A DNA stretch of 64,000 nucleotides. Origin: Erythrobacteraceae bacterium WH01K (GTDB taxonomy: Bacteria; Pseudomonadota; Alphaproteobacteria; Sphingomonadales; Sphingomonadaceae). Positions 43,199 through 53,059 of the stretch are shown here, piece after piece (the stretch's first letter is position 1; the number at the start of each line of letters is the position of its first letter). A program made the position numbers and the translations under genes. Where the stretch lies: assembly GCA_027941995.1 (NCBI GenBank), contig CP115966.1, positions 248,001 to 312,000 on the forward strand. Direction: 5' to 3'. The notes beneath the pieces are model-generated. The model had not been told where the DNA came from. It saw nothing but the letters and a program-made list of their open reading frames with translations, and ran no database searches.

Positions 43199-43684
43199 AT
43201 GCTATGGCGCGCGGGTCTCCTCTCTGCAATCTGCGCCGCGTGCAGCGCGGCGCCGGCGACCCCTCAAGCGCTGCCTGCGGAGGTCTTCGAAGCCAGCCAA
43301 GCCGAACGCGCAATTGTCGGCGATGTTGTCGTGCGGGACCGGGTCCGGCGTCGCATCGCGAAACAATACGCAGACGATGTCGACCTACTCGCTATCCAGA
43401 TGCGCGGGGCGCGAGCGCAAGAGCTTTCGCTCAAGGCCGCGCGGCTGTCGGACGATGCGCTGGGACAGAGGGCGGCGGATGCGAGTTTCCTCTACGTCAC
43501 TTGCCTGCTCGAGCTGGAAGTCGACCGGAAAATGCCGTGGGGCTGGGCGAGCGACATGGCCGACGAACTCGGTGACATCGTGCTCGATACGGCAGAGCGG
43601 CGCAGCGCGGGGCGGCAGTACGAGCAGCTGCGCAGCGGCACCGTATCGGAAGCGCCGGACGTGCCGCCGGAATGCAAGCGATAG
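43199..43684 (+). CDS. Hypothetical exported protein
   Basis: 161 aa. Short hydrophobic signal-like start (MLWRAGLLSAICAACSAAPA), then a mostly helical, charged domain (AIVGDVVVRDRVRRRIAKQY, LLELEVDRKMPWGWASDM). I do not recognise a family. It lies alone on the plus strand, head-to-head with the SDR gene and convergent with hisN (10-base gap). The ATG at 43199 is the first in frame; codon use agrees with neighbouring genes. Confidence 0.6.
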   Translation: MLWRAGLLSAICAACSAAPATPQALPAEVFEASQAERAIVGDVVVRDRVRRRIAKQYADDVDLLAIQMRGARAQELSLKAARLSDDALGQRAADASFLYVTCLLELEVDRKMPWGWASDMADELGDIVLDTAERRSAGRQYEQLRSGTVSEAPDVPPECKR

Positions 43685-43693
43685 GCGTGCGCC

Positions 43694-44464
43694 TCAGCCC
43701 ATCGCTTCGAGCACGTCCTCCAGTCGGGCCGGTTCGCCCAGCGCGATGACCGTCCCGTCGCTTTCCGCGTCGAGAGGATTGCCCTGCCAATCGGCCATCA
43801 TGCCGCCAGCGCCCTCCACGATCGGCACCAGCGCGGCATAGTCGTAGAGCTTCAGCCCGGCCTCGCACACGATGTCGAGATGGCCGCTCGCCAGCAGCCC
43901 GTAATTGTAGCAATCGCCGCCCCAGACGACGATCTGCGATGTCTGCGCGGCCAGCGACATGAATGCGCCGCCCTGGTCGTCGGTAAAATACTGCGGGCCG
44001 GAAGACGCGATGGTGGCATCGGACAATTGGCGGCAGCGGCGCGTCGAGGCGGGCTTGCCGTTGAATGTCGTGCCTTCTCCGATGCTGCCGATCCAGCGCT
44101 CCCCGGCAATCGGCTGGTCGATGACGCCCATGACCGGCCAGCCGTCCTGCAGAAGAGCGATGAGCGTTCCGAAAATGGGGCGCCCGGCCATGAAGCTGAT
44201 GGTTCCGTCGATCGGGTCCAGCACCCATTGCCGCCCGGCTCCTTCGTTATGCGTGCCGTATTCCTCGCCGATGATACCGTCGCCGGGGAATTCCGCCTCG
44301 ATGATGGCGCGCATGGCCGATTCGGCCGTGCGGTCCGCCTCGGTCACGGGCGAGGCGTCGTCCTTGCGCTCCGATGCCCAATCCCCGCGAAACAATGGCT
44401 TGATAGCCTGCCCCGCCGCGTCGGCGAGCCGGCCTGCAAGCGCGATTTCCTTTTCCAAAGCCAT
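43694..44464 (-). CDS. hisN: Histidinol-phosphatase (inositol monophosphatase family)
   Basis: 256 aa Mg-dependent phosphatase. Motifs: ASPVTEADRTAE, GIIGEEYGTHN (metal Glu), WVLDPIDGTISFM (metal Asp pair) and GGDCYNYGLLASGHLDIV. The reduced DPIDGT-IS-F pattern and length are those of HisN-type histidinol-phosphatases of alphaproteobacteria more than of SuhB or CysQ. The ATG at 44464 (MALEKEIALAGRLADAAG) begins the conserved region. Confidence 0.85.
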   Translation of the reverse strand: MALEKEIALAGRLADAAGQAIKPLFRGDWASERKDDASPVTEADRTAESAMRAIIEAEFPGDGIIGEEYGTHNEGAGRQWVLDPIDGTISFMAGRPIFGTLIALLQDGWPVMGVIDQPIAGERWIGSIGEGTTFNGKPASTRRCRQLSDATIASSGPQYFTDDQGGAFMSLAAQTSQIVVWGGDCYNYGLLASGHLDIVCEAGLKLYDYAALVPIVEGAGGMMADWQGNPLDAESDGTVIALGEPARLEDVLEAMG

Positions 44465-44571
44465 TGCTGTAGGTGTCCTTGCACTGAGAGGGTCGGGCCG
44501 CGTCCCTAACGACAGCTCCGCCCGTCCGGTAGGGGAAACAGGCCAGTCGGGGTGCTGCCTATGGAGCTTTC

Positions 44572-45501
44572 TTGACCAGGAGACTGCCACCTGTCGATGG
44601 ATCGTCGATAGGCAGCCCGCTTTCGGCTGCGCGCGCACCGGCGCGCGATATTCGCGACTGGATTTACTGGCTGGGCGTCAGCAAGCTGGACCTGCCTGCC
44701 GGAGCCGCCTTGCACGGCGGGATGCTGACGGACCATGCCTGCCTGCGGATCATCACTGGCGGGACCTGGATTGCCGAGACGGCCAGCGGGCTGATGAAGT
44801 TCGATCCGGGGCGCGACGGCATGGCGCTCTATTTCGGACCGCAGTCGCAGCACATGAAGCTGACCGTCCAGGGCTCGTTCCGCATCCTGACCATGCACCT
44901 CAGGGCAGGCGCATCGACCGTGCTCGAAGCGCCTGCGCAGACCGAGAGCCGGGACTGCATCTACGACCACCATTCGATTGTCGGCCACGGAAACCTGGCA
45001 TCGCGTTTCGACCCGGCGGCGAGCGACGAGGACTGGCTGGTCGCCATGGAGGACGAGATGCGCAAGTTTCTCTGCCTGCGCGATACGGCCCCGCCCGATC
45101 CGGTCATCACCGCGTTCGAGCGGGCCAGCCTGTCCACCCCCGACATGTCCATTGCCGGCTTTGCAGAGGAGCACGGCATCAGCCCGCGCACGCTCGAACG
45201 GCTGGTCATGCGCGATTACGGCGTGACCCCTAAGACGGTTCTGCGGCGCGCGAGGGCACTCGACATGGCAGCGGCGATCCTCGGCGTGGTCGCGCCGGAC
45301 GAGCAGAGCGAACTGGAGCTTCGCTATTTCGACCAGTCCCACCTTATCAAGGAAATCCGCCACTTCTTCGGGATGACCCCGTCCGAACTGCCCCAGCGGG
45401 CCATCCCCCTGCTGCGGGTGAACCTGGAAATCCGGCAAAGCCGGAGGCTGGAAGCGATGGGGCGGTGGACGCCGGACGAGCCCCTGCCCTGGAGCAAATG
45501 A
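44572..45501 (+). CDS. AraC family transcriptional regulator
   Basis: 309 aa. An N-terminal beta-rich sensing domain (LPAGAALHGGMLTDHACLRI) and a C-terminal double HTH (SIAGFAEEHGISPRTLERLV, then YFDQSHLIKEIRHFFGMTPS). The second HTH keeps the family FxxxFGxTP-like pattern. Starts at TTG 44572 with ATGGAG just upstream; no ATG fits. The effector and targets are unknown; it is divergent from hisN. Confidence 0.85.
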   Translation: MTRRLPPVDGSSIGSPLSAARAPARDIRDWIYWLGVSKLDLPAGAALHGGMLTDHACLRIITGGTWIAETASGLMKFDPGRDGMALYFGPQSQHMKLTVQGSFRILTMHLRAGASTVLEAPAQTESRDCIYDHHSIVGHGNLASRFDPAASDEDWLVAMEDEMRKFLCLRDTAPPDPVITAFERASLSTPDMSIAGFAEEHGISPRTLERLVMRDYGVTPKTVLRRARALDMAAAILGVVAPDEQSELELRYFDQSHLIKEIRHFFGMTPSELPQRAIPLLRVNLEIRQSRRLEAMGRWTPDEPLPWSK

Positions 45502-45556
45502 CGTCCCGCGATGAGCAGGTGGGGCCTACGCCGTGGGCGGCCCCGCCCCGCTCGGC

Positions 45557-46492
45557 TCAATCGAACAGCGAGCTGACCGAGCTTTCATCCGCGATGCGGC
45601 GCACCGCCTCGCCGATCAGCGGTGCAATGGGAAGAAGCCGGATGCGGTCGGAATCCTGTGCGGCATCGGTGGGCCGGATCGAATCGGTAATCACCAGTTC
45701 CTTCAGCGCCGAACCGTCGACCCGGGCGACCGCCCCGCCCGACAGGACGCCGTGCGTGATGTAGGCAGCCACGCTTTTCGCGCCCTGATCCAGTAGCGCC
45801 TGCGCCGCGTTGCACAGCGTCCCGCCCGAATCCACGATGTCGTCGATCAGGATGCAATGCCGGCCCTGTACGTCGCCGATGATGTTCATCACTTCCGATT
45901 CGCCGGGGCGGTCGCGGCGCTTGTCGACAATGGCGAGCGGCGCATTGTCGAGCCGCTTTGCCAGCGCGCGGGCGCGAACCACGCCGCCAACGTCGGGCGA
46001 CACGACCATCAGGTCCTGGTCGCCGTAACGCGCCTGGATATCGGCCGCCATGACCGGAGCGGCATAGAGGTTGTCGGTCGGGATATCGAAGAAGCCCTGG
46101 ATCTGCCCTGCGTGCAGGTCGACCGCCAGCACGCGGTCGGCGCCGGCTTCCGTAATCAGGTTCGCAACCAGCTTTGCCGAGATCGGCGTGCGTGGCCCAG
46201 GCTTCCGGTCCTGCCGGGCATAACCGAAATACGGAACGACCGCCGTGATGCGCCGTGCGGATGCGCGCCGCAGCGCATCGATGCAGATCAGCAGTTCCAT
46301 CAGGTTGTCATTGGCCGGATAGCTGGTCGACTGGACCAGGAAGACGTCTTCACCCCGCACGTTCTCGTGGATTTCCACGAAGATTTCCTCGTCCGCGAAA
46401 CGGCGAACGCCGGCATCCACGAGAGGCATCTCGAGATAGCCCGCAATGGCCCGGGCCAGTGGCAGGTTCGAATTGGCGGCCATGATTTTCAT
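45557..46492 (-). CDS. prs: Ribose-phosphate pyrophosphokinase
   Basis: 311 aa; makes PRPP from ribose 5-phosphate and ATP for nucleotide, His and Trp synthesis. Flexible loop region [15 protein letters not shown], signature [20 protein letters not shown]-like block, and the PRPP loop [14 protein letters not shown]. The full class I length and motifs are intact. It is convergent with the AraC gene. Confidence 0.96.
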   Translation of the reverse strand: MKIMAANSNLPLARAIAGYLEMPLVDAGVRRFADEEIFVEIHENVRGEDVFLVQSTSYPANDNLMELLICIDALRRASARRITAVVPYFGYARQDRKPGPRTPISAKLVANLITEAGADRVLAVDLHAGQIQGFFDIPTDNLYAAPVMAADIQARYGDQDLMVVSPDVGGVVRARALAKRLDNAPLAIVDKRRDRPGESEVMNIIGDVQGRHCILIDDIVDSGGTLCNAAQALLDQGAKSVAAYITHGVLSGGAVARVDGSALKELVITDSIRPTDAAQDSDRIRLLPIAPLIGEAVRRIADESSVSSLFD

Positions 46493-46618
46493 GCGTGCAG
46501 TGTCCTTGGCAGGTAGCGTATCGAAAGCAGGGCGGGGGTCGGCAAACGGTCTAGGCCGGCAGCGGGAAATCGCAAGGAAGCGCGCATCCGGTTCCCCGGT
46601 TGCGTTCCCTTTCGGCGA

Positions 46619-47599
46619 TCAGGCGCGATGCTCACCCTTGATCCAGCGCACCGTGCCCGAACTGGCGCGCATGACCACGCTTTCGGTCGTCATGATGCCG
46701 CCGCGCTTGCGCTTCACGCCTTCCAGCAGCGAGCCCGAAGTGACGCCGGTCGCCGCGAAGATACAGTCGCCCTTCGCCAGTTCGTCGACCTTGTAGATGC
46801 GGTCGAAATCCTCGTCAGGGATGCCCCATTTGCGGGCCCGCGCCTTTTCTTCGTCATTACGGAAGACGAGCCGGCCATTGAACTGGCCGCCGACACAGCG
46901 CAGGGCCGCTGCCGCCAGCACACCTTCCGGCGCGCCGCCCTGGCCCATATACATGTCGATCGTCGTGTCTTCGTCGGTCGTGGCAATAACGCCCGCGACA
47001 TCGCCATCGCCGATCAGGACCACGCCGCAGCCCAGCTCTCGCAATTCTGCGATCATGGCTTCGTGGCGCGGCCGATCGAGGACGCAGACGATAATTTCGG
47101 ACGGGTTCACACCCTTGGCATCGGCCACGGCCTTCACGTTCTCGGTCGGGCTTTTCGCCAGGTCGATGATGCCTTCGGGATAGCCCGGCCCCACGGCCAG
47201 CTTGTCCATGTAGGTGTCGGGCGCATTCAGCAGGCAGCCCTGTTCCGCAGCGGCCAGCACGGCCAGCGAATTGGGTCCGGCCTTCGCGGTGATGGTAGTG
47301 CCTTCCAGCGGGTCGAGCGCGATGTCGATCTTCGGCCCCTTGCCCGGCGCGCCGCCGACCTTTTCGCCGATATACAGCATCGGCGCCTCGTCGCGTTCGC
47401 CCTCGCCGATCACGACGGTGCCGTCCATGTAGAGATGGTCGAACGCCTCGCGCATCGCCTCTACCGCTGCAGCGTCGGCGGCCTTTTCGTCCCCGCGCCC
47501 GATCAGTTTCGATGCCGCGATAGCCGCGGCTTCGGTCACGCGGACCATTTCCATGACCAGAACACGGTCGAGTTCGTTTTCGGTGCGGCTTTCGCTCAT
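46619..47599 (-). CDS. glpX: Class II fructose-1,6-bisphosphatase
   Basis: 326 aa GlpX-type enzyme for gluconeogenesis. Features: GRGDEKAADAAAVEAMR, VVIGEGERDEAPMLYIGE, IALDPLEGTTITAKAGPN (metal Asp/Glu) and GGAPEGVLAAAALRCVGG. The LDPLEGT motif is the metal site. It stands 83 bases downstream of hom on the same strand; the hom-glpX pairing is common in sphingomonads. Confidence 0.94.
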   Translation of the reverse strand: MSESRTENELDRVLVMEMVRVTEAAAIAASKLIGRGDEKAADAAAVEAMREAFDHLYMDGTVVIGEGERDEAPMLYIGEKVGGAPGKGPKIDIALDPLEGTTITAKAGPNSLAVLAAAEQGCLLNAPDTYMDKLAVGPGYPEGIIDLAKSPTENVKAVADAKGVNPSEIIVCVLDRPRHEAMIAELRELGCGVVLIGDGDVAGVIATTDEDTTIDMYMGQGGAPEGVLAAAALRCVGGQFNGRLVFRNDEEKARARKWGIPDEDFDRIYKVDELAKGDCIFAATGVTSGSLLEGVKRKRGGIMTTESVVMRASSGTVRWIKGEHRA

Positions 47600-47682
47600 G
47601 ATAGCAAGGTCCTGTGGTCGCGGGAGGATGGGTCGCGACGCGCTTAAACGGGACCGTCGCCGCTGTCGAGCAATCAGGGGCG

Positions 47683-49026
47683 TCAGCTACGGAGGATCGG
47701 CATGACCAGCGGCTGATCCGTCAGGCTGGGCGAATTTTCGAGCAGCGCGATGGCGCGCCGGACATTCGCCACCGGACCGGCATGGGTCACCATGGCGACC
47801 AGCACGCCGTCTTCGCCCGACTCGCCGTCCTGGATCAGGCTTTCGATGGAAACGTCGGCATCGCGCATGGCCGCCGTCAGCTCTGCCAGGACGCCCGGGC
47901 GGTCGGCCACGCTGAAGCGCAGGTAGGACCGCGCGATGCGCGCACCCGAATCGGCGCGATCGGCGGCGCGCAATGTGTCTGCAAGGACCGAGAAGGGCGG
48001 CGTGCGATCGCCGCGTGCGACGGCCACGATGTCGGCCATCACGGCACTGGCCGTCGGACCCTCGCCCGCGCCTGCACCCTGGAACATCAGCCGGCCGGCG
48101 AAATTGCCCTCCGCGACGACCGCATTGGTCGCCCCGTCGATGGGCGCGAGCGGATGGTTCTTGGCGATCAGGCACGGCCGGACCCGCTGCAGCAAGCGCG
48201 GTGCGTCGCCATCGCTTCCATTGTCATCGATATCCGCCACACCGATCAGGCGCACGACATAGCCCAGCGCGTCGGCCCGGGCGATGTCGACGGCGCGCAC
48301 CTGCCGGATGCCCTCGATCTCCACCCCGTCGAAATCCACCTGCGTGCCGAAGGACAGGGCCGACAGGATGGCGAGCTTGTGCGCCGCATCGACCCCGTCG
48401 ATATCGAAAGCCGGATCGGCCTCTGCATAGCCCAGCTTCTGCGCCTCGTCCAGTGTTTCGGCGAAATCGGCGCCAGAGGATTCCATTTCCGACAGGATGT
48501 AGTTCGACGTCCCGTTGAGGATGCCGTAAACCCGTTCCAGCGCATTGCCCGCCGCGCCTTCGCGCAGGCCGGAGATGACAGGGATCCCGCCTGCAACCGC
48601 CGCTTCGAAGCGCAAGGCGCCGCCACCCGATTCCGACAGCTTGGCCAGGCGGTGGCCGTGATGGGCGATCATGGCCTTGTTGGCGGTGACCACGCCCTTG
48701 CCCCGCTCCAGCGCGGCTTTGGCCAGCGAAAGTGCAGGACCGTGCGATCCGCCGACCAGTTCCACCACCAGGTCAACATCGGGGTTTGAGGCCAGATCCT
48801 CCATCGTCTCTGCCCAGGCATAGGAAGCGAGATCGACACCGCGATCCTTCGCGCGGTCCCGTGCATGGACGGCGACCACCTCTATGGCCCGGCCCGCGCG
48901 CGCCTGCACCAGGTCCCGGTTTTGCTCCAGCAGGCGAAGGACGCCGACGCCCACGGTCCCGAGGCCCGCTATACCGAGGCGAAGCGGGGCGGTGTTTCGG
49001 GCGGCAGGTTTCTCGGCATGTGTCAT
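47683..49026 (-). CDS. hom: Homoserine dehydrogenase
   Basis: 447 aa. NAD(P) fold (GIAGLGTVGVGVLRLLEQN), the catalytic region with signature GGIPVISGLREGAAGNALER and GILNGTSNYILSEME, then a C-terminal ACT domain (YLRFSVADRPGVLAELTAAM) for feedback by threonine. Supplies Thr, Met and Ile precursors. Length is normal for the ACT-containing form. Confidence 0.95.
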   Translation of the reverse strand: MTHAEKPAARNTAPLRLGIAGLGTVGVGVLRLLEQNRDLVQARAGRAIEVVAVHARDRAKDRGVDLASYAWAETMEDLASNPDVDLVVELVGGSHGPALSLAKAALERGKGVVTANKAMIAHHGHRLAKLSESGGGALRFEAAVAGGIPVISGLREGAAGNALERVYGILNGTSNYILSEMESSGADFAETLDEAQKLGYAEADPAFDIDGVDAAHKLAILSALSFGTQVDFDGVEIEGIRQVRAVDIARADALGYVVRLIGVADIDDNGSDGDAPRLLQRVRPCLIAKNHPLAPIDGATNAVVAEGNFAGRLMFQGAGAGEGPTASAVMADIVAVARGDRTPPFSVLADTLRAADRADSGARIARSYLRFSVADRPGVLAELTAAMRDADVSIESLIQDGESGEDGVLVAMVTHAGPVANVRRAIALLENSPSLTDQPLVMPILRS

Positions 49027-49144
49027 GGCACCGGCGCATAGCTGCCCGCACGCGGCGCGTGCAGGCAGTTAATCTTCATCTCGCGCTAGCGCCCGTTGCA
49101 ATCGGGACGGCCAGCCCGACTGCGCGCGGCCTTTCGCAATGGGA

Positions 49145-50020
49145 TCAGAGATTACGCGGACACGGGCCCAGCGACTGCATCACATAGGCGTAATCGCGCT
49201 CTGCACGCTGCCGGTCGTCATTGTCGGACGACAGGTTGGCATCGGCGGGCAAGGAGGCGGGAAGGAAGCAGGCGAGCCGATACCAGCGCAGGCTTTGCGG
49301 GCGAGGCTGCATGGCGGCGCGATCGACGATTTCCGTCCAGGATACGCCCCAGGCAGGCTCCATGTCGGGCCTGCGGGTCACGGTGATCGAGGCAGGCCGC
49401 CGCCCTTCCGTATCGAGGAACAGCTGTGTTTCGGACTCGCCCACCAGGTTCCCGGCAACGGACAGGGCATCGCGGATGCCGGTCACGCGCGGCGGGGCAT
49501 CCGCCGACGCGAGTTCGGCAAGGATGGGGCGCATGCGCTGCTCGGTCTGGGCCGACCACATCAGCTGCGCCGAGGGATTGACCAGCTGGATTTCCGACGC
49601 CCTGCCGGTGACGGGCCGCGCGAACAGTATCACTTCGCTCTTCTTCAGCTTGGGCGCCTTTCCCCGGGAATCGAGCGGCACGTCGACGAGATATTTCAGG
49701 GATTCGCCGACCGGGACCGTTCCCGAGATCAGCGAGAGAGTCTCCGCCTCGAGATAAAGCCGCGCGTGGCCCGGCGCGAGACCGGGGGCGCGCTCCGGCT
49801 TGACCTGCGCCTGCCGCTTCACCTCTGCCTTCAACACGAGCGGCGCACCATCGGCGAGGTCGGCCAGATCGGCATAGGTCGGCGCACCCTGAAACGGCGG
49901 CAGGCTGCCGCTTTGCGCCAGTACCGGAGCCGGCATCGTCATCGCACCGCCCATCGCTGCGACCGCCGCTACCGCCTTGAGGGCAGGGCCGTGGATACGA
50001 ATGCAGAAGGGGCGTGGCAT
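49145..50020 (-). CDS. Hypothetical secreted protein
   Basis: 291 aa. Signal peptide (IHGPALKAVAAVAAMGGAMT, cleavage near APVLAQ). The mature part has VLKAEVKRQAQVKPERAPGL, KYLVDVPLDSRGKAPKLKKS and EVILFARPV; conserved-looking but I cannot assign a Pfam family. Homologues of this layout are common in Erythrobacteraceae as far as I recall. ATG at 50020 follows GGAGAACCC; an in-frame ATG further upstream lacks a ribosome site. Confidence 0.7.
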   Translation of the reverse strand: MPRPFCIRIHGPALKAVAAVAAMGGAMTMPAPVLAQSGSLPPFQGAPTYADLADLADGAPLVLKAEVKRQAQVKPERAPGLAPGHARLYLEAETLSLISGTVPVGESLKYLVDVPLDSRGKAPKLKKSEVILFARPVTGRASEIQLVNPSAQLMWSAQTEQRMRPILAELASADAPPRVTGIRDALSVAGNLVGESETQLFLDTEGRRPASITVTRRPDMEPAWGVSWTEIVDRAAMQPRPQSLRWYRLACFLPASLPADANLSSDNDDRQRAERDYAYVMQSLGPCPRNL

Positions 50021-50349
50021 AGGGTTCTCCGGTGGGAATGGGCGCCGACCGCAGTCGGAACTTTCGCAGTTTGCACCTATTGAGACCACGATTGGCGTGA
50101 ATTACCGCTTAACCGAGAAAGCGTTTGCGCCGATGCCGGTGAATGCTAAGGAACCAGCCGGTCTTGGGGAAGGCGACGATCAGAATCGGTCTCTCCATGA
50201 CACTCCCGGTCGACGGCCGGAGCGGGGCTCGCCTCTACTCCATCATGGTTCGGAAATCGGGATTCGATTGATAGCGTCGGGGACTTCACCCCCCTGACAG
50301 AACCCCCTGCCGGGATCCCTTCCCGGTGCAGACGGAGTGATGCGACTGC
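50021..50349. other. Divergent promoter region upstream of tonB
   Basis: 329 bases between the secreted-protein gene and tonB. It should hold the promoters for both. I see no open frame, tRNA or strong terminator. GGGATCCCTTCCCGG-type small palindromes close to 50310-50330 may affect the tonB leader. I cannot make out a convincing Fur box. Confidence 0.5.
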
Positions 50350-51048
50350 ATGGCCTACGCTGACCAAGAGATGAGCGGTAATCGCGTAATTGCGATCATC
50401 ATCGTTGCTCTTATTCATGTGGCTATCGGCTATACCCTCGTCACCGGACTTGCGTACGAAGCGGCCCAGAAGGTCGTGGAGCGCGTGACGACGGTCGATA
50501 TCGAGGAGCCGCCGCCCGAAGAAGAAGAACCGCCGCCCCCGCCCGAAGAAATTCCCGAGGTGGCACCGCCTCCGCCGGTGGCTCCGCCGCCGCCCATCAG
50601 CATTGCGCCGAATCCTCCGCCGGTCCGTACCGTGCAGACGATTCCGCCGCCGTCGCCGCCTGCGGTTCGTATTCCGCCGCCCGCGCCGCCGGCAGCAGCT
50701 CCGCCGCCCCCGCCGCCGCCGCCTCCTCCGCCGCCGCCGCCGCCTTCGCAGGCACGTGGAGCGTCGCCGGACGGCCTGCAGCGCTGGGCCGGCCGTATCC
50801 AGGGCGACTACCCCTCCCGCGCACTTCGCGCCGAGGAACAGGGTACCGTCACGATGCGGATCACCGTGGGCGCAAACGGACGCGTATCGGCATGTTCGGT
50901 CACTGGCAGCTCCGGCTCCAGTTCGCTGGACGACGCAGCCTGTCGCGGGATGGAGCGTTACGCACGCTACAACCCTGCGCTGAACGATGCGGGCAACCCC
51001 ATCAGCAGCACGACGACGCAAGCGATCCGTTACGTCCTGCCGGACTAA
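50350..51048 (+). CDS. tonB: TonB family energy transducer
   Basis: 232 aa. An N-terminal membrane anchor (NRVIAIIIVALIHVAIGYTL with the functional-type His), a long Pro/Glu-rich periplasmic arm (about residues 55-135 including a run of 17 prolines), and a C-terminal TonB domain (DYPSRALRAEEQGTVTMRIT, ending RYVLPD). Couples proton motive force to outer membrane receptors. The ATG at 50350 (RBS GGAG) or at 50380 could be the start. It heads the tonB-exbB-exbD-exbD operon. Confidence 0.93.
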   Translation: MAYADQEMSGNRVIAIIIVALIHVAIGYTLVTGLAYEAAQKVVERVTTVDIEEPPPEEEEPPPPPEEIPEVAPPPPVAPPPPISIAPNPPPVRTVQTIPPPSPPAVRIPPPAPPAAAPPPPPPPPPPPPPPPSQARGASPDGLQRWAGRIQGDYPSRALRAEEQGTVTMRITVGANGRVSACSVTGSSGSSSLDDAACRGMERYARYNPALNDAGNPISSTTTQAIRYVLPD

Positions 51049-51090
51049 GACTTTTATCCGATTAAATCTCCTTTCGAGAGGACCAGACAA

Positions 51091-51894
51091 ATGACCTTCG
51101 AACTTCTTACCGCAGCGGCCGGGGAAGCCGCACCGCAGAACCAGTTCGGCTTCATGGAAGCCATGGAACAGGGCGGCGTGATCGCATGGGCGATCTTCGG
51201 CGTTCTCGTGATCATGTCCGTGGGCTCGTTCTACATCCTGTTCACCAAGCTGTTCGAACAGCGCAAGATCAACAGCCAGTACGAGCAGGTCCGCTCGCAG
51301 TTCTGGCGCACCAACTCGCTGAAGGACGGCGCTACCAAGCTCGAGAAGAACAGCGCATGGCGTCAGCTCGTCGACGACGCCCTCGTCGCCGAGGAACGTC
51401 ACGGCAAGATGACCGACAAGCTCGAAGCCCACGACTGGATGCACGGTTCGCTGCAGCGTTCGGAAGACAGCATCAATGCCAAGCTGGCCGGCGGTCTGCC
51501 GTTCCTGGCATCGGTCGGCGCTACCGCACCGTTCATCGGCCTGCTCGGTACCGTGATCGGTATCTACCGCGCCCTGATCAATATCGGTCTCGCCGGTTCG
51601 GCTTCGATCGACAAGGTCGCAGGCCCGGTCGGTGAAGCCCTGATCATGACCGCCATCGGTCTGCTCGTGGCCGTCCCGGCCGTGCTTGCCTACAACTGGC
51701 TGCAGAGCCGTAATCGCCGGATCGCCGAAAAGCTCTCCAGCTTCTCGACCGACCTGCTGGCGAACATCAACTCGAACGGCGCTATCAAGCCGGCAGTGAT
51801 GACCTCGACCTCGACGAAGACGGCCGCCACCGCTGCCAAGGCACCGGCTGCAAAGCCCGCCACGACGACGACCACCACCACGGTCAAGAAGTAA
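51091..51894 (+). CDS. exbB: ExbB/TolQ family proton channel protein
   Basis: 267 aa with three membrane helices. First near MEQGGVIAWAIFGVLVIMSV, the others include FLASVGATAPFIGLLGTVIG and MTAIGLLVAVPAVLAYNWLQ, the MotA/TolQ/ExbB signature region. The C-terminal ~30 residues are a Lys/Ala/Thr-rich tail (TTTTTTVKK) not usual in E. coli ExbB. Partner of the two ExbD proteins. 42 bases after tonB. Confidence 0.92.
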   Translation: MTFELLTAAAGEAAPQNQFGFMEAMEQGGVIAWAIFGVLVIMSVGSFYILFTKLFEQRKINSQYEQVRSQFWRTNSLKDGATKLEKNSAWRQLVDDALVAEERHGKMTDKLEAHDWMHGSLQRSEDSINAKLAGGLPFLASVGATAPFIGLLGTVIGIYRALINIGLAGSASIDKVAGPVGEALIMTAIGLLVAVPAVLAYNWLQSRNRRIAEKLSSFSTDLLANINSNGAIKPAVMTSTSTKTAATAAKAPAAKPATTTTTTTVKK

Positions 51895-51965
51895 GTGCGA
51901 ATGCGGGGCCGTCCCGGCGGCCCTGCTTCCACCCTCGAAAACTGGCCAACGGATAGGATGTAACC

Positions 51966-52493
51966 ATGGCAATTTCGATGGCAGGCGGCGAAACGCCGAT
52001 GTCCGACATCAACACCACGCCGCTCGTGGATGTGATGCTGGTTCTGCTGATCATCTTCCTGATTGCGGTTCCGGTCGCTATCCAGACGATCGACCAGCTG
52101 GAAGTCCCCATCATGGAATCGGTCGAGTCGGAAGATAAGGTGGAAAACCTTCTTCTTACCGTCAGCACGTCCGACGAAAACGGCCTCAGCGCCGGTGAAT
52201 CCGGCTATCTTGGCGCGTCGCGCCAGGGCGAATGCCGCGTCTATTTCAACAATATCACCCCCGTGACCTCGGAAGAACTGTATGACGAGGCGTTCCGCCG
52301 TCTCGACGCAATCGTCCAGCGTGCAGGTGGCCCGGAAGCCATCCTCGACGATCCCGATGCGATCCCGCAGGTTCACATTCGCGGAGACAAGGATGCGCCG
52401 TGGCGCTGCGTTGCCGGGACCATCTACAACGTCCAGGCAGCCGGTTACCCGACCGTCGGATTCATCTCCAACCCGGTCGACCCCAACGGCTGA
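51966..52493 (+). CDS. exbD: ExbD family protein (first copy, long)
   Basis: 175 aa. The membrane helix [20 protein letters not shown] carries the essential Asp. The periplasmic domain is longer than in the second copy and includes an acidic linker and Cys residues ([19 protein letters not shown]) that could form a disulfide. It ends [16 protein letters not shown]. Starts 72 bases after exbB. Confidence 0.9.
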   Translation: MAISMAGGETPMSDINTTPLVDVMLVLLIIFLIAVPVAIQTIDQLEVPIMESVESEDKVENLLLTVSTSDENGLSAGESGYLGASRQGECRVYFNNITPVTSEELYDEAFRRLDAIVQRAGGPEAILDDPDAIPQVHIRGDKDAPWRCVAGTIYNVQAAGYPTVGFISNPVDPNG

Positions 52494-52524
52494 TCGGGTA
52501 GAAGAGATTTAAGGAGCACACACC

Positions 52525-52965
52525 ATGGCAATGTCAGGCGGCAAAGACGACGGTTCGCCGATGCTTGATATGAACATGACCCCGCTGATCGACGTTCTGC
52601 TCGTTCTGCTTATCATGTTCATCATCACCATCCCCGTCGCTACCCATGCGGTAAATATCGACCTCCCGCAGCCCGATCCCAATCCTCCGCCAGAGAACAT
52701 GATCGAGCCGGACAAGAACAAGATCGTTCTGTCGCAGGCTGGCGAAATTCTCTGGAACGGAACCGCGATCAGCCAGAACGAACTGGTCCGGAACCTCCAG
52801 TTCACGAAGAACATCGATCCCGAGCCCGAATTGCAGTTCGAACCGGAATCGACCGCCAGCTACGATCTGTCGGCTCGCGTTCTCAATGTGATCAAGGCTT
52901 CGGGCGTCACCCGCTTCGGCTTCGTCGGCAACGAACAATACCGGACATTCGGCAAGGCCGAGTAA
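52525..52965 (+). CDS. exbD: ExbD family protein (second copy)
   Basis: 146 aa. The helix MNMTPLIDVLLVLLIMFIIT carries the Asp; the periplasmic domain ends SGVTRFGFVGNEQYRTFGKA. 32 bases after the first copy; AAGGAGCACAC is an excellent ribosome site. Two different ExbD proteins with one ExbB suggest a hetero-dimeric ExbD ring, as in some Sphingomonas and Xanthomonas ExbD1/ExbD2 systems. The operon terminator follows. Confidence 0.92.
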   Translation: MAMSGGKDDGSPMLDMNMTPLIDVLLVLLIMFIITIPVATHAVNIDLPQPDPNPPPENMIEPDKNKIVLSQAGEILWNGTAISQNELVRNLQFTKNIDPEPELQFEPESTASYDLSARVLNVIKASGVTRFGFVGNEQYRTFGKAE

Positions 52966-52993
52966 CCGCGTAGCTGCAACAGACTTTCAAGAA

Positions 52994-53019
52994 GGGGCGG
53001 AGCGATCCGCCCCTTTTTT
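52994..53019 (+). terminator. Intrinsic terminator of tonB-exbB-exbD-exbD
   Basis: Stem GGGGCGGA (52994-53001), GCGA tetraloop, TCCGCCCC (53006-53013), then six T. Nearly the same stem and the same GNRA-type loop as the terminator at 21892-21918. Confidence 0.94.
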
Positions 53020-53059
53020 CTTGCCCCATGCATCTGGATACCGGCCCCCGCTGCGCCCG

